64,000 nt of DNA. It comes from Terriglobia bacterium (GTDB lineage Bacteria > Acidobacteriota > UBA6911). Numbering within the stretch: the first letter of the stretch is position 1; each line of letters starts with the position of its first letter. The notes under the pieces are model-generated. The model saw only the letters and a program-made list of their open reading frames with translations, searched no databases and was not told where the DNA came from. Below, piece by piece: positions 1 to 8,350 of the stretch. The stretch is from the NCBI GenBank assembly GCA_020072565.1, contig JAIQGI010000017.1, forward strand, positions 56,278-120,277, read 5' to 3'. The position numbers and the translations under genes are program-made.

Positions 1-120
1 AAGGAAGAGCTGGAACGGGCCGCGCTGGCCGATGCTAAAATCCGAAAACATATCGAGGGCGCCACCGTCAGGAAAGTGATCATCGTTCCGCGCAAACTCA
101 TCAATATCGTGGCCAACTGA
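1..120 (+). CDS. leuS: Leucyl-tRNA synthetase, C-terminal end (partial)
   Basis: Only the last 39 codons and the TGA stop are in the window; the gene begins upstream. The tail has the pattern typical of the end of bacterial LeuRS: a helical stretch ([11 protein letters not shown]) followed by [16 protein letters not shown], which matches the VRKVIxVPxKLxN(I/L)V C-terminal strand of the tRNA-binding domain. LeuRS charges tRNA-Leu in the cytoplasm. Nothing of the catalytic or editing domain is visible, so the call rests on this short tail alone. Confidence 0.8.
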   Translation, partial: KEELERAALADAKIRKHIEGATVRKVIIVPRKLINIVAN

Positions 121-403
121 CCATGTGATCTGAATTCTCTGATTGAGGTCGGCAAATTCAAGCCGCAGAAATCATGAAAATCTTTAAGAAATGGCAGAGA
201 TTTTCAGGGATCTGCGGGAAAATATGGTCTGATTCTTGCTTCACACCGCCCCGGACATGTGATCATCGGCTCGCGGACACCGCCCCAGGGTGCGCAGCCG
301 CTCCATTCCTGGCTATGCGCGCGCAGAAATTTCCATGGTTCGATATATTATTGTAATCACAATAATTCCGCTCTTTCCTCCAATCAGGGCTTTTTTCGAA
401 AAC

Positions 404-419
404 CTAGGGTTTTCCCTAG
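404..419. repeat. Short palindrome CTAGGG-TTTT-CCCTAG
   Basis: A perfect 6-bp inverted repeat with a 4-nt spacer lies in the gene-free stretch 121-615, about 200 bp upstream of the receiver-like gene. The stretch is AT-richer than its surroundings between 330 and 420 and has no credible coding frame. The palindrome could be an operator or a weak hairpin; no promoter could be assigned with confidence. Confidence 0.3.
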
Positions 420-615
420 TTACACTGGGGTGCTGCACAGGTTTAATGTTAGGATATTCGGCTGCACTTCCTGGTGACGGTCGCAGAAAGTATGCTGTTG
501 CCGACACGGCAGAACCGGCGATCGAGTAGACCCCGCACAGCAGCCCCAAGGACACACCGTTTCGGGAGTCGATCCCGAATCCGGCCCCGAGAGGCTTTTG
601 TGATTTGAGGTAGTG

Positions 616-1008
616 ATGAATCAGGAAAAGCAACTGCGGTTGCTCGTGTGCGACCCGGATCCGCAGGGTCAAAAAATGATAAAGGAATATCTGCGGGATT
701 CCTCGATCAGGGTTTTTTTCACTTCCCCGTCTGAACCTTTCGAAGTCACATTGACGAAGCACTCCCCTTTCAACGCCGTGGTAATCGACCTTTCGAACCC
801 TGCGAAGAGATCCTGTGATGTTCTTGTTTCAGCCGTAAAGCAAGTAGCTCCGAGCGCCGAAGTAATCTTCATGTCCAGACTCGCTGACGAGATGTTGTGG
901 AGCCAGGTGTTAGCCCTGGGGGCATATGACCTGCTGGCCAAGCCTCCGGAGCGGACGGAGTTCCTGCGTACGGTGTTTGGTGCCGTGCAGCACATACAGG
1001 CAGCCTGA
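616..1008 (+). CDS. Stand-alone receiver-like (CheY-type) protein, divergent
   Basis: A 130-residue protein made of a single receiver-like domain and no output domain. Visible landmarks are the acidic pocket start (LLVCDPDP), a candidate phospho-acceptor Asp in VVIDLS near residue 54, the Ser/Thr position (FMSRL) and a Lys in LAKPP near residue 114. The pocket has one acidic residue where most receivers have a pair, so phosphorylation is possible but not certain. ATG at 616 is chosen over GTG at 613 because GAGG at 607-610 sits at usual spacing. The partner kinase is unknown. It stands alone between leuS and the radical SAM gene, with no sign of an operon. Confidence 0.65.
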   Translation: MNQEKQLRLLVCDPDPQGQKMIKEYLRDSSIRVFFTSPSEPFEVTLTKHSPFNAVVIDLSNPAKRSCDVLVSAVKQVAPSAEVIFMSRLADEMLWSQVLALGAYDLLAKPPERTEFLRTVFGAVQHIQAA

Positions 1009-1241
1009 GCAATCCGCAGCCCGGAATCCGCCCTGACTACCGGTCAAGAGCCGCGACGGCCCTTGGCATCAGGTAGATATTCCCCCAAACCGCCCACTGG
1101 ACGGTCATCTTCTCCCGCAGCACAGTCCCAAACGTTGCCGGCCCGGAGATTTCGGCAACCGGCAAGTGAAAAGAGTTGGAGCCGGGATCGACGGCTGCAA
1201 CTCGCAAACTGTCCACGCCCTCGCATCAAAACCTGCATCCC

Positions 1242-1272
1242 ATATCCCTAATCTCAAAAGTCGGGATATAAT
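1242..1272 (+). promoter_or_regulatory. Candidate promoter with overlapping palindrome ahead of the radical SAM gene
   Basis: A perfect -10 hexamer TATAAT lies at 1267-1272, about 87 bp before the GTG start at 1359. It overlaps the right arm of the inverted repeat ATATCCC (1242-1248) / GGGATAT (1263-1269). No good -35 box is found at 16-18 bp, which fits an activator- or repressor-controlled promoter. A second hairpin, GTTGCCG (1134-1140) / CGGCAAC (1153-1159), lies upstream. The rest of 1009-1358 holds no gene that I can support. Confidence 0.4.
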
Positions 1273-1358
1273 GAGGCAAAATTCGGCTTGGGTTTCTCAG
1301 CACGATAAAAAAGCGATCCTGGCCATTCCTTATAACAAAAGAGTGTCGGAGTGCATCA

Positions 1359-2567
1359 GTGAGACGAAGCGCAATTGATCCTCGAGTGTTGATGGCGAAC
1401 TTCCTGCGGGTGGCTGCACATCCTTGGATTGCGGCCAGGCTGGCCGCATTGCAGGGGGAGAAGTGGTTTTTCGACGCCCTGTACCCGCGGTCGGCCGAAG
1501 GCCGTGCGAGCCGGATCCGGCAGGTAGGCATCCGGATCACCGATCTCTGCAACCTGCGGTGCCGCACCTGCGGCCAGTGGGGGGAAGGCGGATTCCTGCT
1601 CCAGCATGATCCCAAGGCTCTGAAACAGGACGAGGTGACTCCCGCGCGTTACCAGCAGGTGTTTGCCGATCTGGTTGCCCACGGGCATCGGCCGATCCTG
1701 TATTTCTGGGGTGGAGAGCCCATGCTGTATCCAGGCATTCTGGAGCTTGTGGCGACGGGCGCGCGCCTGCAGCTGCCCGTGGCCATCGCCACCAACGGCA
1801 CACGCGTCGCCGCGGCGGCTGAACAGCTGGTCCGTGCTCCGCTGTTCCTTCTGCAAATCTCCATCGATGGCCATACTGCGGATCTGCACAACCGTCTTCG
1901 TCCCGCCACCGGCAGAGGAGACAACTTCCAGGCGATCGAATCGGGTCTTGAGGCGGTCCACAAGGCGCGAACGCGGCGGACGGGGCTGCCGATGATCGCT
2001 TCGCTGACGACGATCTCGAGAGAGAATGGCGCCCATCTGATCGACATCTATGACACGTTCCGGGAGCGGGTGGACATGTTCGTTTTCTACCTTTCCTGGT
2101 GGATCGACGAGGCGGATGCCGCGGCCCACGAACAGGATTTCTCGCGGCGGTTCGGGTCGAAGCCGACGCTTCACCGCGGATGGATCGGACAATGGAAGGC
2201 CGACGATCACACCGGCCTCGCCGGACAGATCGAGGCCCTGCTGTCACGATCGCGCGAGCCGGGCGCAGTACCCGTTACCTTCATTCCATTCTTGCGCGGG
2301 GAAGAGGCGCTGGCGGCGTACTACACCAACCACCGGGAACGGTTCGGCTACGACCAGTGTATTTCCATCTTTCAGGTGATAGAGGTGAACAGCAACGGTG
2401 ATGTGTCCCCCTGCCGCGATTACCACGATTATGTCGTGGGCAACGTCAAGACCACCACGTTGTCAGAATTGTGGAACTCTGAACGCTACCTTGCGTTCCG
2501 GCGCAGTCTCGCAACCGAAGGGCTGATGCCGGTCTGTTCGCGTTGTTGCGGCCTGATGGGATATTGA
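1359..2567 (+). CDS. Radical SAM / SPASM-domain protein
   Basis: A 402-residue radical SAM enzyme. The CxxxCxxC motif (ITDLCNLRCRTC, Cys64, Cys68, Cys71) binds the SAM-reducing 4Fe-4S cluster; WGGEP near residue 120 is the SAM-contacting GGE motif. The C-terminal third has a SPASM-like cysteine set (CISIFQ, SPCRDYHDY, VCSRCCG), expected to hold auxiliary Fe-S clusters, and the LSELWNSERY stretch seen in SPASM proteins. Such enzymes modify peptides or act as anaerobic sulfatase-maturase-like proteins; the substrate cannot be told here and no precursor peptide is adjacent. Start GTG 1359 has GGAG seven bases upstream; ATG 1392 is an alternative. A glycosyltransferase follows after 11 bp, suggesting one transcript. 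Confidence 0.85.
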   Translation: MRRSAIDPRVLMANFLRVAAHPWIAARLAALQGEKWFFDALYPRSAEGRASRIRQVGIRITDLCNLRCRTCGQWGEGGFLLQHDPKALKQDEVTPARYQQVFADLVAHGHRPILYFWGGEPMLYPGILELVATGARLQLPVAIATNGTRVAAAAEQLVRAPLFLLQISIDGHTADLHNRLRPATGRGDNFQAIESGLEAVHKARTRRTGLPMIASLTTISRENGAHLIDIYDTFRERVDMFVFYLSWWIDEADAAAHEQDFSRRFGSKPTLHRGWIGQWKADDHTGLAGQIEALLSRSREPGAVPVTFIPFLRGEEALAAYYTNHRERFGYDQCISIFQVIEVNSNGDVSPCRDYHDYVVGNVKTTTLSELWNSERYLAFRRSLATEGLMPVCSRCCGLMGY

Positions 2568-2578
2568 TCTGAGGGATC

Positions 2579-3766
2579 ATGATCGAGTGGATGCTGTGGG
2601 GATTGATAGCAGCGTTGGCCGGATCGCTTGCGGGGCTGGTATGGGCCGCTCGACGTGCTATCCTGGCCATTCCCGCACCGGTCACCTCTGCCCCCAGTCG
2701 CCGCGTGGCGGTGATCGTGCCGGTTGCCGGGCTGGGCGAACCGATTGAAGCATCGATTCACTCGCTGCTGAACCAGACCCATTCGTCCTTTGAGGTGGTG
2801 GTGGTCTTGCGGGATGCAGAAGACCCGGCGGCCGCGGCGGTCCAGGCGGCCATCCGGGGAAAAGCGGCCGCGACCTGTGTTTTTGCCGGTCCGGCGACTG
2901 CGTGCGGCCAGAAGAATCACAACCTGTTGGCCGGGGTGGCTGAGGTCGGAGATCGCGCCGAGGTGCTGGTGTTTGCGGACGCGGGCCACGTGTTCCCCGC
3001 CGGATGGCTGGATCGCCTGGTGGCGCCGATCGGCCGCGGCGAGGCGGAGGTGACAAGCGGTTATCATGCGGTCAGACCGGCGAATGGGAAATTCGTGCCG
3101 TGGATTTACGCCGCCTGTGTCGAGATGATGCATGTCACCCAGAATGCGCCCGGGTTACGGCAGCCGTGGGGCGGAGCCATGGCGATCTCGCGCCCGACAT
3201 TTGAACGGCTGAAGGTTGCGGACACCTGGCGCACTTCGGTGGTGGATGACGTGTCGCTGGCACGCGTTCTCAGAGCCCACCGCGTCAAGGTTCTCCTCGT
3301 GCCTCTGTTGCGCCTGGAAACGTCGGTGGCCACATTGAATCTGCACGACTTGTTTGAATGGCTGGTGCGCCAGCTTCAGTATATACGCTTCATTTTTCCG
3401 GGCAGCTGGATCTTGATGGGCCTGTGGGGCCTCCTGCAAATCGCCGCCTTGGGTGCGGCGGCGGTACTGGTAGTGATGGGCACGGTGAGCCTGGCATCAG
3501 TCCTGCTGCTGGCCGCGCTCGATCTCGCGGTGCTGGCCGTACTCCTGCTCCAGATCCGGCTTCTGCACCCCGTGCCATGCCCGCCGGTCCGGTGGCTGGC
3601 CGCAAGCGCGGTGTCGCTGTTGATCCTCTGTGCGGCTCATGCGGCGGCCGGGCTGCGCCGCGAGATCAGGTGGCGGGGCATCTGCTACCAGGTGAAGAGC
3701 GGGGGCCGGGTGGTCGAGATCCGTCACCCTGGTTCCCTGATCAGGGCCGAGCGCGCAGGCGCCTAG
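2579..3766 (+). CDS. Membrane-bound family 2 glycosyltransferase (ceramide glucosyltransferase / HpnI-like)
   Basis: A 395-residue protein with an N-terminal membrane anchor (residues 4-24), a GT-A catalytic domain and a hydrophobic C-terminal region (about 275-360) with three or four membrane spans. Catalytic landmarks are VAVIVPVAG (nucleotide-sugar binding fold), FADAG (DxD-like), VDDVSLA (catalytic Asp) and RQLQYIR, in the place of the Q/RxxRW motif. This architecture matches processive or lipid glycosyltransferases such as ceramide glucosyltransferase and hopanoid HpnI; the acceptor is probably a lipid at the inner membrane. GAGGG precedes ATG 2579. It is 11 bp downstream of the radical SAM gene and probably cotranscribed; no other hopanoid gene is seen nearby, so HpnI itself is not claimed. 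Confidence 0.75.
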   Translation: MIEWMLWGLIAALAGSLAGLVWAARRAILAIPAPVTSAPSRRVAVIVPVAGLGEPIEASIHSLLNQTHSSFEVVVVLRDAEDPAAAAVQAAIRGKAAATCVFAGPATACGQKNHNLLAGVAEVGDRAEVLVFADAGHVFPAGWLDRLVAPIGRGEAEVTSGYHAVRPANGKFVPWIYAACVEMMHVTQNAPGLRQPWGGAMAISRPTFERLKVADTWRTSVVDDVSLARVLRAHRVKVLLVPLLRLETSVATLNLHDLFEWLVRQLQYIRFIFPGSWILMGLWGLLQIAALGAAAVLVVMGTVSLASVLLLAALDLAVLAVLLLQIRLLHPVPCPPVRWLAASAVSLLILCAAHAAAGLRREIRWRGICYQVKSGGRVVEIRHPGSLIRAERAGA

Positions 3767-3837
3767 TTCGATGGCATGAATCGGGAATCCCCAAGCTCAG
3801 GCCGCACTTCAGGTCTCCGGCATTTCACTTCACCGGG

Positions 3838-4500
3838 CTACTCGCGAACTTCCGCGTGGTGACGGACGTCGATGCCTTTTACATAAAAGAGCACGTCCTC
3901 TGCGATGTTGGTGGAGTGGTCGGCAATCCGTTCCAGATTGCGAACCACCGAGAGCAGGCTCAGCGCCTGAGGTATGTTTCTCGGTGCTTGCTCCATGAAG
4001 CTGATCAGCTCGTGGATGCTTGCGGTTCGCAGATCATCGACGGCATCATCGGAAGCCAGCACGCTGCGGGCGAGCTGTTCATCGCGGGTAACAAACGAAT
4101 CCAGGGCCTTCCGCACCATGGACTGCACCAGCGCTCCTATGTGAGGTATATCAATCAGCGGTTTGATGACCGGTTCCTGAATCAGCTCGAGGGCCCGTTG
4201 GGCGATATTCACGGCGAGGTCGCCCATGCGCTCCAGGTCGTTGTTGATTTTGAGAGCCGCCGTAATCAGCCGCAGGTCCACGGCCATCGGCTGCTGCAGC
4301 GCCAGAAGCTTGATGGCAAGATCGTCGATTTCGATTTCCATCTGATTGATCCTTGCCTCGTTTTTCAAGACATCCTCGGCAAGCGACGGGTCTTTCTGGA
4401 CCACCGCCGTGATGCTATGGTGGATCGCCGTCTCCACAAGCGAACTCATTTCAAGAAGTTTGCACTTGAGCTGCTCGAGCTCTCGGTCAAAGTGGCGCAA
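3838..4500 (-). CDS. phoU: Phosphate transport system regulator PhoU
   Basis: A 220-residue all-helical protein of normal PhoU length. It has the two three-helix repeats: FDRELEQLKCKLLEMSSLVE and EIDDLAIKLLALQQPMAVDLR in the first, and IHELISFMEQ and LERIADHSTNIAEDVLF in the second. The ExxxDxxxD-like acidic stretches that hold metals are present. PhoU links the Pst transporter to PhoR and keeps the Pho response off when phosphate is plentiful. The start codon is TTG at 4498-4500, supported by GGGAGG five bases upstream; no ATG is better placed. Last gene of the porin-pstSCAB-phoU series. Confidence 0.95.
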   Translation of the reverse strand: MRHFDRELEQLKCKLLEMSSLVETAIHHSITAVVQKDPSLAEDVLKNEARINQMEIEIDDLAIKLLALQQPMAVDLRLITAALKINNDLERMGDLAVNIAQRALELIQEPVIKPLIDIPHIGALVQSMVRKALDSFVTRDEQLARSVLASDDAVDDLRTASIHELISFMEQAPRNIPQALSLLSVVRNLERIADHSTNIAEDVLFYVKGIDVRHHAEVRE

Positions 4501-4524
4501 GGTGCCTCCCTGCTCCGGCCGGGG

Positions 4525-5373
4525 TTATCCGAACCTGCCGGTGATATAGTCTTCGGTGGCCTGGATCCTGGGCCGCTCGAAGATGATTTTGGTCGTGTCA
4601 AATTCAATCAATTTGCCGAGCAGGAAAAACCCGGTGTAATCGGCAACCCGCGCGGCCTGCTGCATGTTGTGAGTTACGATCACAATGCTGCAGCTGTCCT
4701 TGATCCGGAAAAGCAGCTCCTCGATCTTGGCGGCAGCAATGGGGTCAAGTGCCGAACAAGGCTCGTCGAGGAGAAGCACCTCCGGGTTCACGGCCAGCGC
4801 CCGGGCAATGCATAACCGTTGCTGCTGGCCGCCTGAAAGCTCATGCGCCGACTTGTGGAGCTTGTCCTTCACCTCGTCCCAGAGCGCCGCCCGCTGCAGA
4901 CTGCGCACTACCGCTGCTTCGAGATCCGGTTTGCGCCTGGTCCCGTTCACTTTCAGACCGTAGGCGACATTGTCAAAAATCGACTTCGGGAACGGATTCG
5001 ATTTCTGGAACACCATGCCTACACGCAACCGCAGTTGCGACACTTCGATGCCGAGGATGTTTTCGCCGTCGAGAAGCACATCACCCTCGACGCGCGTGTT
5101 GCGGACCGTCTCGTACATGCGGTTGAGAACGCGCAGGAACGTCGATTTTCCGCATCCGGAAGGACCAATGAATGCAGTGATCCTGTTGGCATGGATGTCC
5201 AGGCTGACGTCATGAATTGCCTGATAAGCACCATAATAGAAGTTCAAGTGCGACGACTTCAGCTTGGGAAGTCCCTGGATGTCGGCCTCGGGTTCATTGG
5301 CAGGATTCGTCGTCATGATGATCCGCGTATCATGGGAGTTCCTGGGAGTCTGCGTTGCGCCAAGTTGAGTCAC
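4525..5373 (-). CDS. pstB: Phosphate ABC transporter ATP-binding protein PstB
   Basis: A 282-residue ABC ATPase. Walker A is GPSGCGKST, the Q-loop is [13 protein letters not shown] (the PstB hallmark), the signature is LSGGQQQRL and Walker B is [12 protein letters not shown], followed by the H-loop THNMQQA. PstB powers high-affinity phosphate import through PstC-PstA. The GTG at 5373 lies five bases after the pstA stop and gives a 19-residue extension; ATG at 5316 is an alternative start that leaves the core intact. Neither has a strong ribosome-binding site, so translational coupling to pstA is likely. Confidence 0.95.
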   Translation of the reverse strand: MTQLGATQTPRNSHDTRIIMTTNPANEPEADIQGLPKLKSSHLNFYYGAYQAIHDVSLDIHANRITAFIGPSGCGKSTFLRVLNRMYETVRNTRVEGDVLLDGENILGIEVSQLRLRVGMVFQKSNPFPKSIFDNVAYGLKVNGTRRKPDLEAAVVRSLQRAALWDEVKDKLHKSAHELSGGQQQRLCIARALAVNPEVLLLDEPCSALDPIAAAKIEELLFRIKDSCSIVIVTHNMQQAARVADYTGFFLLGKLIEFDTTKIIFERPRIQATEDYITGRFG

Positions 5374-5377
5374 GGCT

Positions 5378-6232
5378 TTATCTCGGTTTGTGGGAGAAGC
5401 CGGTCGAGAGGATCGACCGGGCGGTCACATTGACAAGGAGCACCAGCATCAACAGCAGGAAACCCGCGGCCCAGGCCTGTCGATGCCAGTCCGGATACGG
5501 CGCGATGGCATAGGTGAAAATCATGACAGGCAGAGTGGCGGTAGGCTGATTCCAGCCCGAACTCCAGAATTGGTTATTCAGGCTTGTGAACAGCAGCGGC
5601 GCAGTCTCACCTGCGACGCGCGCCAGATTCAACATCATTCCGGAGACGATTCCGCGAAACGCCGCGGGAATCACGACAGTTGCGATCGTCCTCCATTTCG
5701 GGGCGCCGAGAGCCATCGCGCCTTCGCGCAACGACGCCGGGACTGCGCGCAGAAACTCCTCCGTACTCCGCAGCGCAATGGGAATCATCATGATCCCGAG
5801 AGCAACCCCTCCGGCAAATGCAGAGAAGTGCTTCATCCTTAAGATGAGCAGAGTGTAGACAAAAATGCCCATGACGATGGAAGGCACTCCGTTCAACAGG
5901 TCCGTGACAAAGCGAACCACGGAAGAGAAAGCCGCCCCACCGTACTCCGAGAGGTAGACACCCGCCAGAAAACCGATGGGGACTCCAATCAGGGCGGCAA
6001 GCAGCAGTACCTTGGCGCTGCCGAGGATTGCGTTGGCCATCCCGCCGCCGGTTTCTCCCACCGGGACCGGCAGCCTGGTGAAGAAACTCCAGTTCAGGGC
6101 ACCCCCGCCTTTAACCAGCAGGTAGCCGATGAGATAGAATAGGACACTTATGGCAAGAAGAGTGCACAACCCGGTTGCGGTCAGCATCACGGTGTTAACG
6201 GCTTTTCGGCGCAACGACAATCTCCTCATCAT
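5378..6232 (-). CDS. pstA: Phosphate ABC transporter permease PstA
   Basis: A 284-residue inner-membrane permease with six predicted spans. The ABC permease EAA loop is visible as [20 protein letters not shown] near residue 175, the site that contacts Pst[11 protein letters not shown] and the N-terminal span after a basic stretch ([11 protein letters not shown]) match PstA. Its ATG overlaps the pstC stop by four bases, so the two permease subunits are translationally coupled, as expected for a PstCA heterodimer. Confidence 0.95.
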   Translation of the reverse strand: MMRRLSLRRKAVNTVMLTATGLCTLLAISVLFYLIGYLLVKGGGALNWSFFTRLPVPVGETGGGMANAILGSAKVLLLAALIGVPIGFLAGVYLSEYGGAAFSSVVRFVTDLLNGVPSIVMGIFVYTLLILRMKHFSAFAGGVALGIMMIPIALRSTEEFLRAVPASLREGAMALGAPKWRTIATVVIPAAFRGIVSGMMLNLARVAGETAPLLFTSLNNQFWSSGWNQPTATLPVMIFTYAIAPYPDWHRQAWAAGFLLLMLVLLVNVTARSILSTGFSHKPR

Positions 6233-7218
6233 CGGGCCCCCTTTGCCGTGGTCGTGAGTATGAGCAGCCGCGCGGCTCCGTTGATAATGATGGTGAGCGC
6301 AAACAGCACCAATCCCAGCTCGATCAGCGAGCTCAAATACAGGTCGCCCGCGGCCTCGGCAAACTCATTGGCGATGACCGCGGCAATTGAGTAACCGGGA
6401 GCAAGCAGTGAGGCCGAAATTTTCGGGCTGTTTCCGATCACCATGGTCACGGCCATGGTTTCACCCAGCGTCCGCGCCAAAGCCAGGAAAATCGAGCCCA
6501 CAATTCCACTGCGCGCGCATGGGATGACCACTTGCCAGGTCGACTCCCATCTCGTCGCCCCCAAAGCCAGCGCCGCCTCGCGTAGGTCTCTTGGCACAGC
6601 GAGCAGGACCTCGCGGGATATGGAGATGATAAAGGGTACGATCATTACCGACAGGAGCACGCCGGCGGTGAAGATGCTCACGCCATAAAAGGCGCCGGAG
6701 AAAATCGGAAGAAATCCGAGGACGGATTTCAAGACGGGAACCGCCTCTTGCAGGACGGGAACCAGCACAAAGATGCCGACGAGCCCAATGATGACGCTCG
6801 GAACCGCGGCCAGCAGTTCAATCAGGAACGTCAGGGCATCGGAAACCCTCGGCGGAGCGAGCTCGGCCAGGAAGATGGCGGCGCCCACGCCCAGCGGAAT
6901 CGCAAACACAAGCGCCAGGGCGGACGTAACTACGGTTCCATATATGAAAGGCAGCGCGCCGAAATGGCCGGCGATGGGGTCCCAGGTTTGCGTGAAAAGA
7001 AAGCCCCAGCCGAACTTGTGGCGAGCAAGCGCCGAATGCAGCCACAACTCGTAAACAAGCAAGACCGTGAGCGCCACAATGGCCGAGGCGCTGGAAAAAA
7101 CAATGCCGTAGGCGATGCGGTCTCCGCTCAGGGCGCGCCGCAGGAACCCCCGGGCCGGGACACCCGAAGCCCGCCCCGAGGGCCGCCTGTCCTGACTGAT
7201 ACTGGCCGATGTCGCCAT
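6229..7218 (-). CDS. pstC: Phosphate ABC transporter permease PstC
   Basis: A 329-residue permease with about six membrane segments and the EAA loop VPRDLREAALALGATRWEST near residue 235. A cytoplasmic N-terminus of about 35 residues precedes the first span. AAVPSVIIGLVGIF and ARTLGETMAVTMVIGN are characteristic of PstC. It forms the phosphate channel with PstA. The start is two bases after the pstS stop, so pstS-pstC-pstA-pstB form a tight operon. Confidence 0.95.
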   Translation of the reverse strand: MATSASISQDRRPSGRASGVPARGFLRRALSGDRIAYGIVFSSASAIVALTVLLVYELWLHSALARHKFGWGFLFTQTWDPIAGHFGALPFIYGTVVTSALALVFAIPLGVGAAIFLAELAPPRVSDALTFLIELLAAVPSVIIGLVGIFVLVPVLQEAVPVLKSVLGFLPIFSGAFYGVSIFTAGVLLSVMIVPFIISISREVLLAVPRDLREAALALGATRWESTWQVVIPCARSGIVGSIFLALARTLGETMAVTMVIGNSPKISASLLAPGYSIAAVIANEFAEAAGDLYLSSLIELGLVLFALTIIINGAARLLILTTTAKGAR

Positions 7219-7219
7219 C

Positions 7220-8266
7220 CTATTTCACTTTGGCAATCGCTTTCATTTCCTTTGCCACCACTTCCTTTGGAAGCATGGCATAGCTCAGGCTCTCGGTCAT
7301 TGACTGCCCTGAGGTAAGCATCCAGTGCAGGAAATCGGTGATGACCTTGAGCTTTGTCTTGTCCTCGATCTTCTCCGGGACCAGGAGCCAGGTGAATGTC
7401 GAGATCGGGTAGGCATCTTTGCCGGGGGAATTCGTGATCGAGATCCGAAAATCATCCGGCATGCTCTTGGCGGCGCCGGCAGCAGCCGCGGTGACGCTGG
7501 CAAGGTCCGGCTTGATGAAGCGACCCTCGGCGTTCTTGATGCTGGCGTAAGGAAGCTGATTCTGAACCGCATAGATCAGTTCCACGTAGCCGATCGCTCC
7601 CGCCGTCTGCTTGACCTGCCCGGTGACTCCCTCATTGCCCTTGCCCCCCAGGCCAACAGGCCAATTCACTGCAGCGCCCTTGCCGACTCTGGAGTTCCAC
7701 TCTGCGCTGACTTTGGATAGATAGTCTGTCCAGCAATAGGTCGTGCCACTGGCTTCGGCCCGATGGACCACGACGATATCAGCACCGGGCAGTTTCACCT
7801 TCGGATTGGCCGATGCGATGGCAGGGTCATTCCACCTGGTGATCTTGCCCAGGAATATGCCGGCAATCGTGTCGGGCGTCAGGTTCAACGACTCCGAGAT
7901 TCCGGGCACGTGGTACGTGACGACCACGGCGCCGAGCACCGTGGGGAAGTGAAGGACGGCACAACCCCGCTTGTTCTGAAAATCCTGCAATTGTTCCGGG
8001 GTCATGATGGCGTCGGAGGCGCCGAAATCTACGGTACCCTCCGTGATCTGCCGTATGCCTGCGCCTGAGCCGAGCGATTGGTAGTTGATCTGAATCTCCG
8101 GGTGAAGCTTGTGATACTCGTTGAACCACTTCGAATAAATCGGATTGGGAAATGTGGCTCCCGCGCCGTTGATCAGCGTCTGGCTCAAACACAGCATCGC
8201 GCACACCCCGAGGGCAACTGCCATCAACGCCGGCACAACCAGAGTTCTCCAGTAGAATGTCTTCAT
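7220..8266 (-). CDS. pstS: Periplasmic phosphate-binding protein PstS
   Basis: A 348-residue secreted binding protein with a signal peptide (residues 1-28, hydrophobic core VVPALMAVALGVCAMLCL). INGAGATFPNPIY is the classic PstS N-terminal phosphate-contact stretch; GSGAGIRQI, DFGASD and HRAEASGTTYCWTDYL supply the remaining ligands around the buried phosphate. It delivers phosphate to PstCAB. One Cys lies in the signal core but no proper lipobox is seen, so it is probably soluble. A porin gene lies 84 bp upstream on the same strand. Confidence 0.95.
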   Translation of the reverse strand: MKTFYWRTLVVPALMAVALGVCAMLCLSQTLINGAGATFPNPIYSKWFNEYHKLHPEIQINYQSLGSGAGIRQITEGTVDFGASDAIMTPEQLQDFQNKRGCAVLHFPTVLGAVVVTYHVPGISESLNLTPDTIAGIFLGKITRWNDPAIASANPKVKLPGADIVVVHRAEASGTTYCWTDYLSKVSAEWNSRVGKGAAVNWPVGLGGKGNEGVTGQVKQTAGAIGYVELIYAVQNQLPYASIKNAEGRFIKPDLASVTAAAAGAAKSMPDDFRISITNSPGKDAYPISTFTWLLVPEKIEDKTKLKVITDFLHWMLTSGQSMTESLSYAMLPKEVVAKEMKAIAKVK

Positions 8267-8350
8267 TGCCGTTCTTTCATCTCCTTGGCGATAATTTCGA
8301 ATATTGTTTTGCAGACTCCTTTGAAAGCCTGTCCGTTACCAAGCCGACAG

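Noticed and set aside
3358..4815. A 485-codon frame on the plus strand across the glycosyltransferase end, phoU and pstB
   Set aside because: It is antisense to phoU and pstB, which have clear family motifs, and its translation has no recognisable domain.
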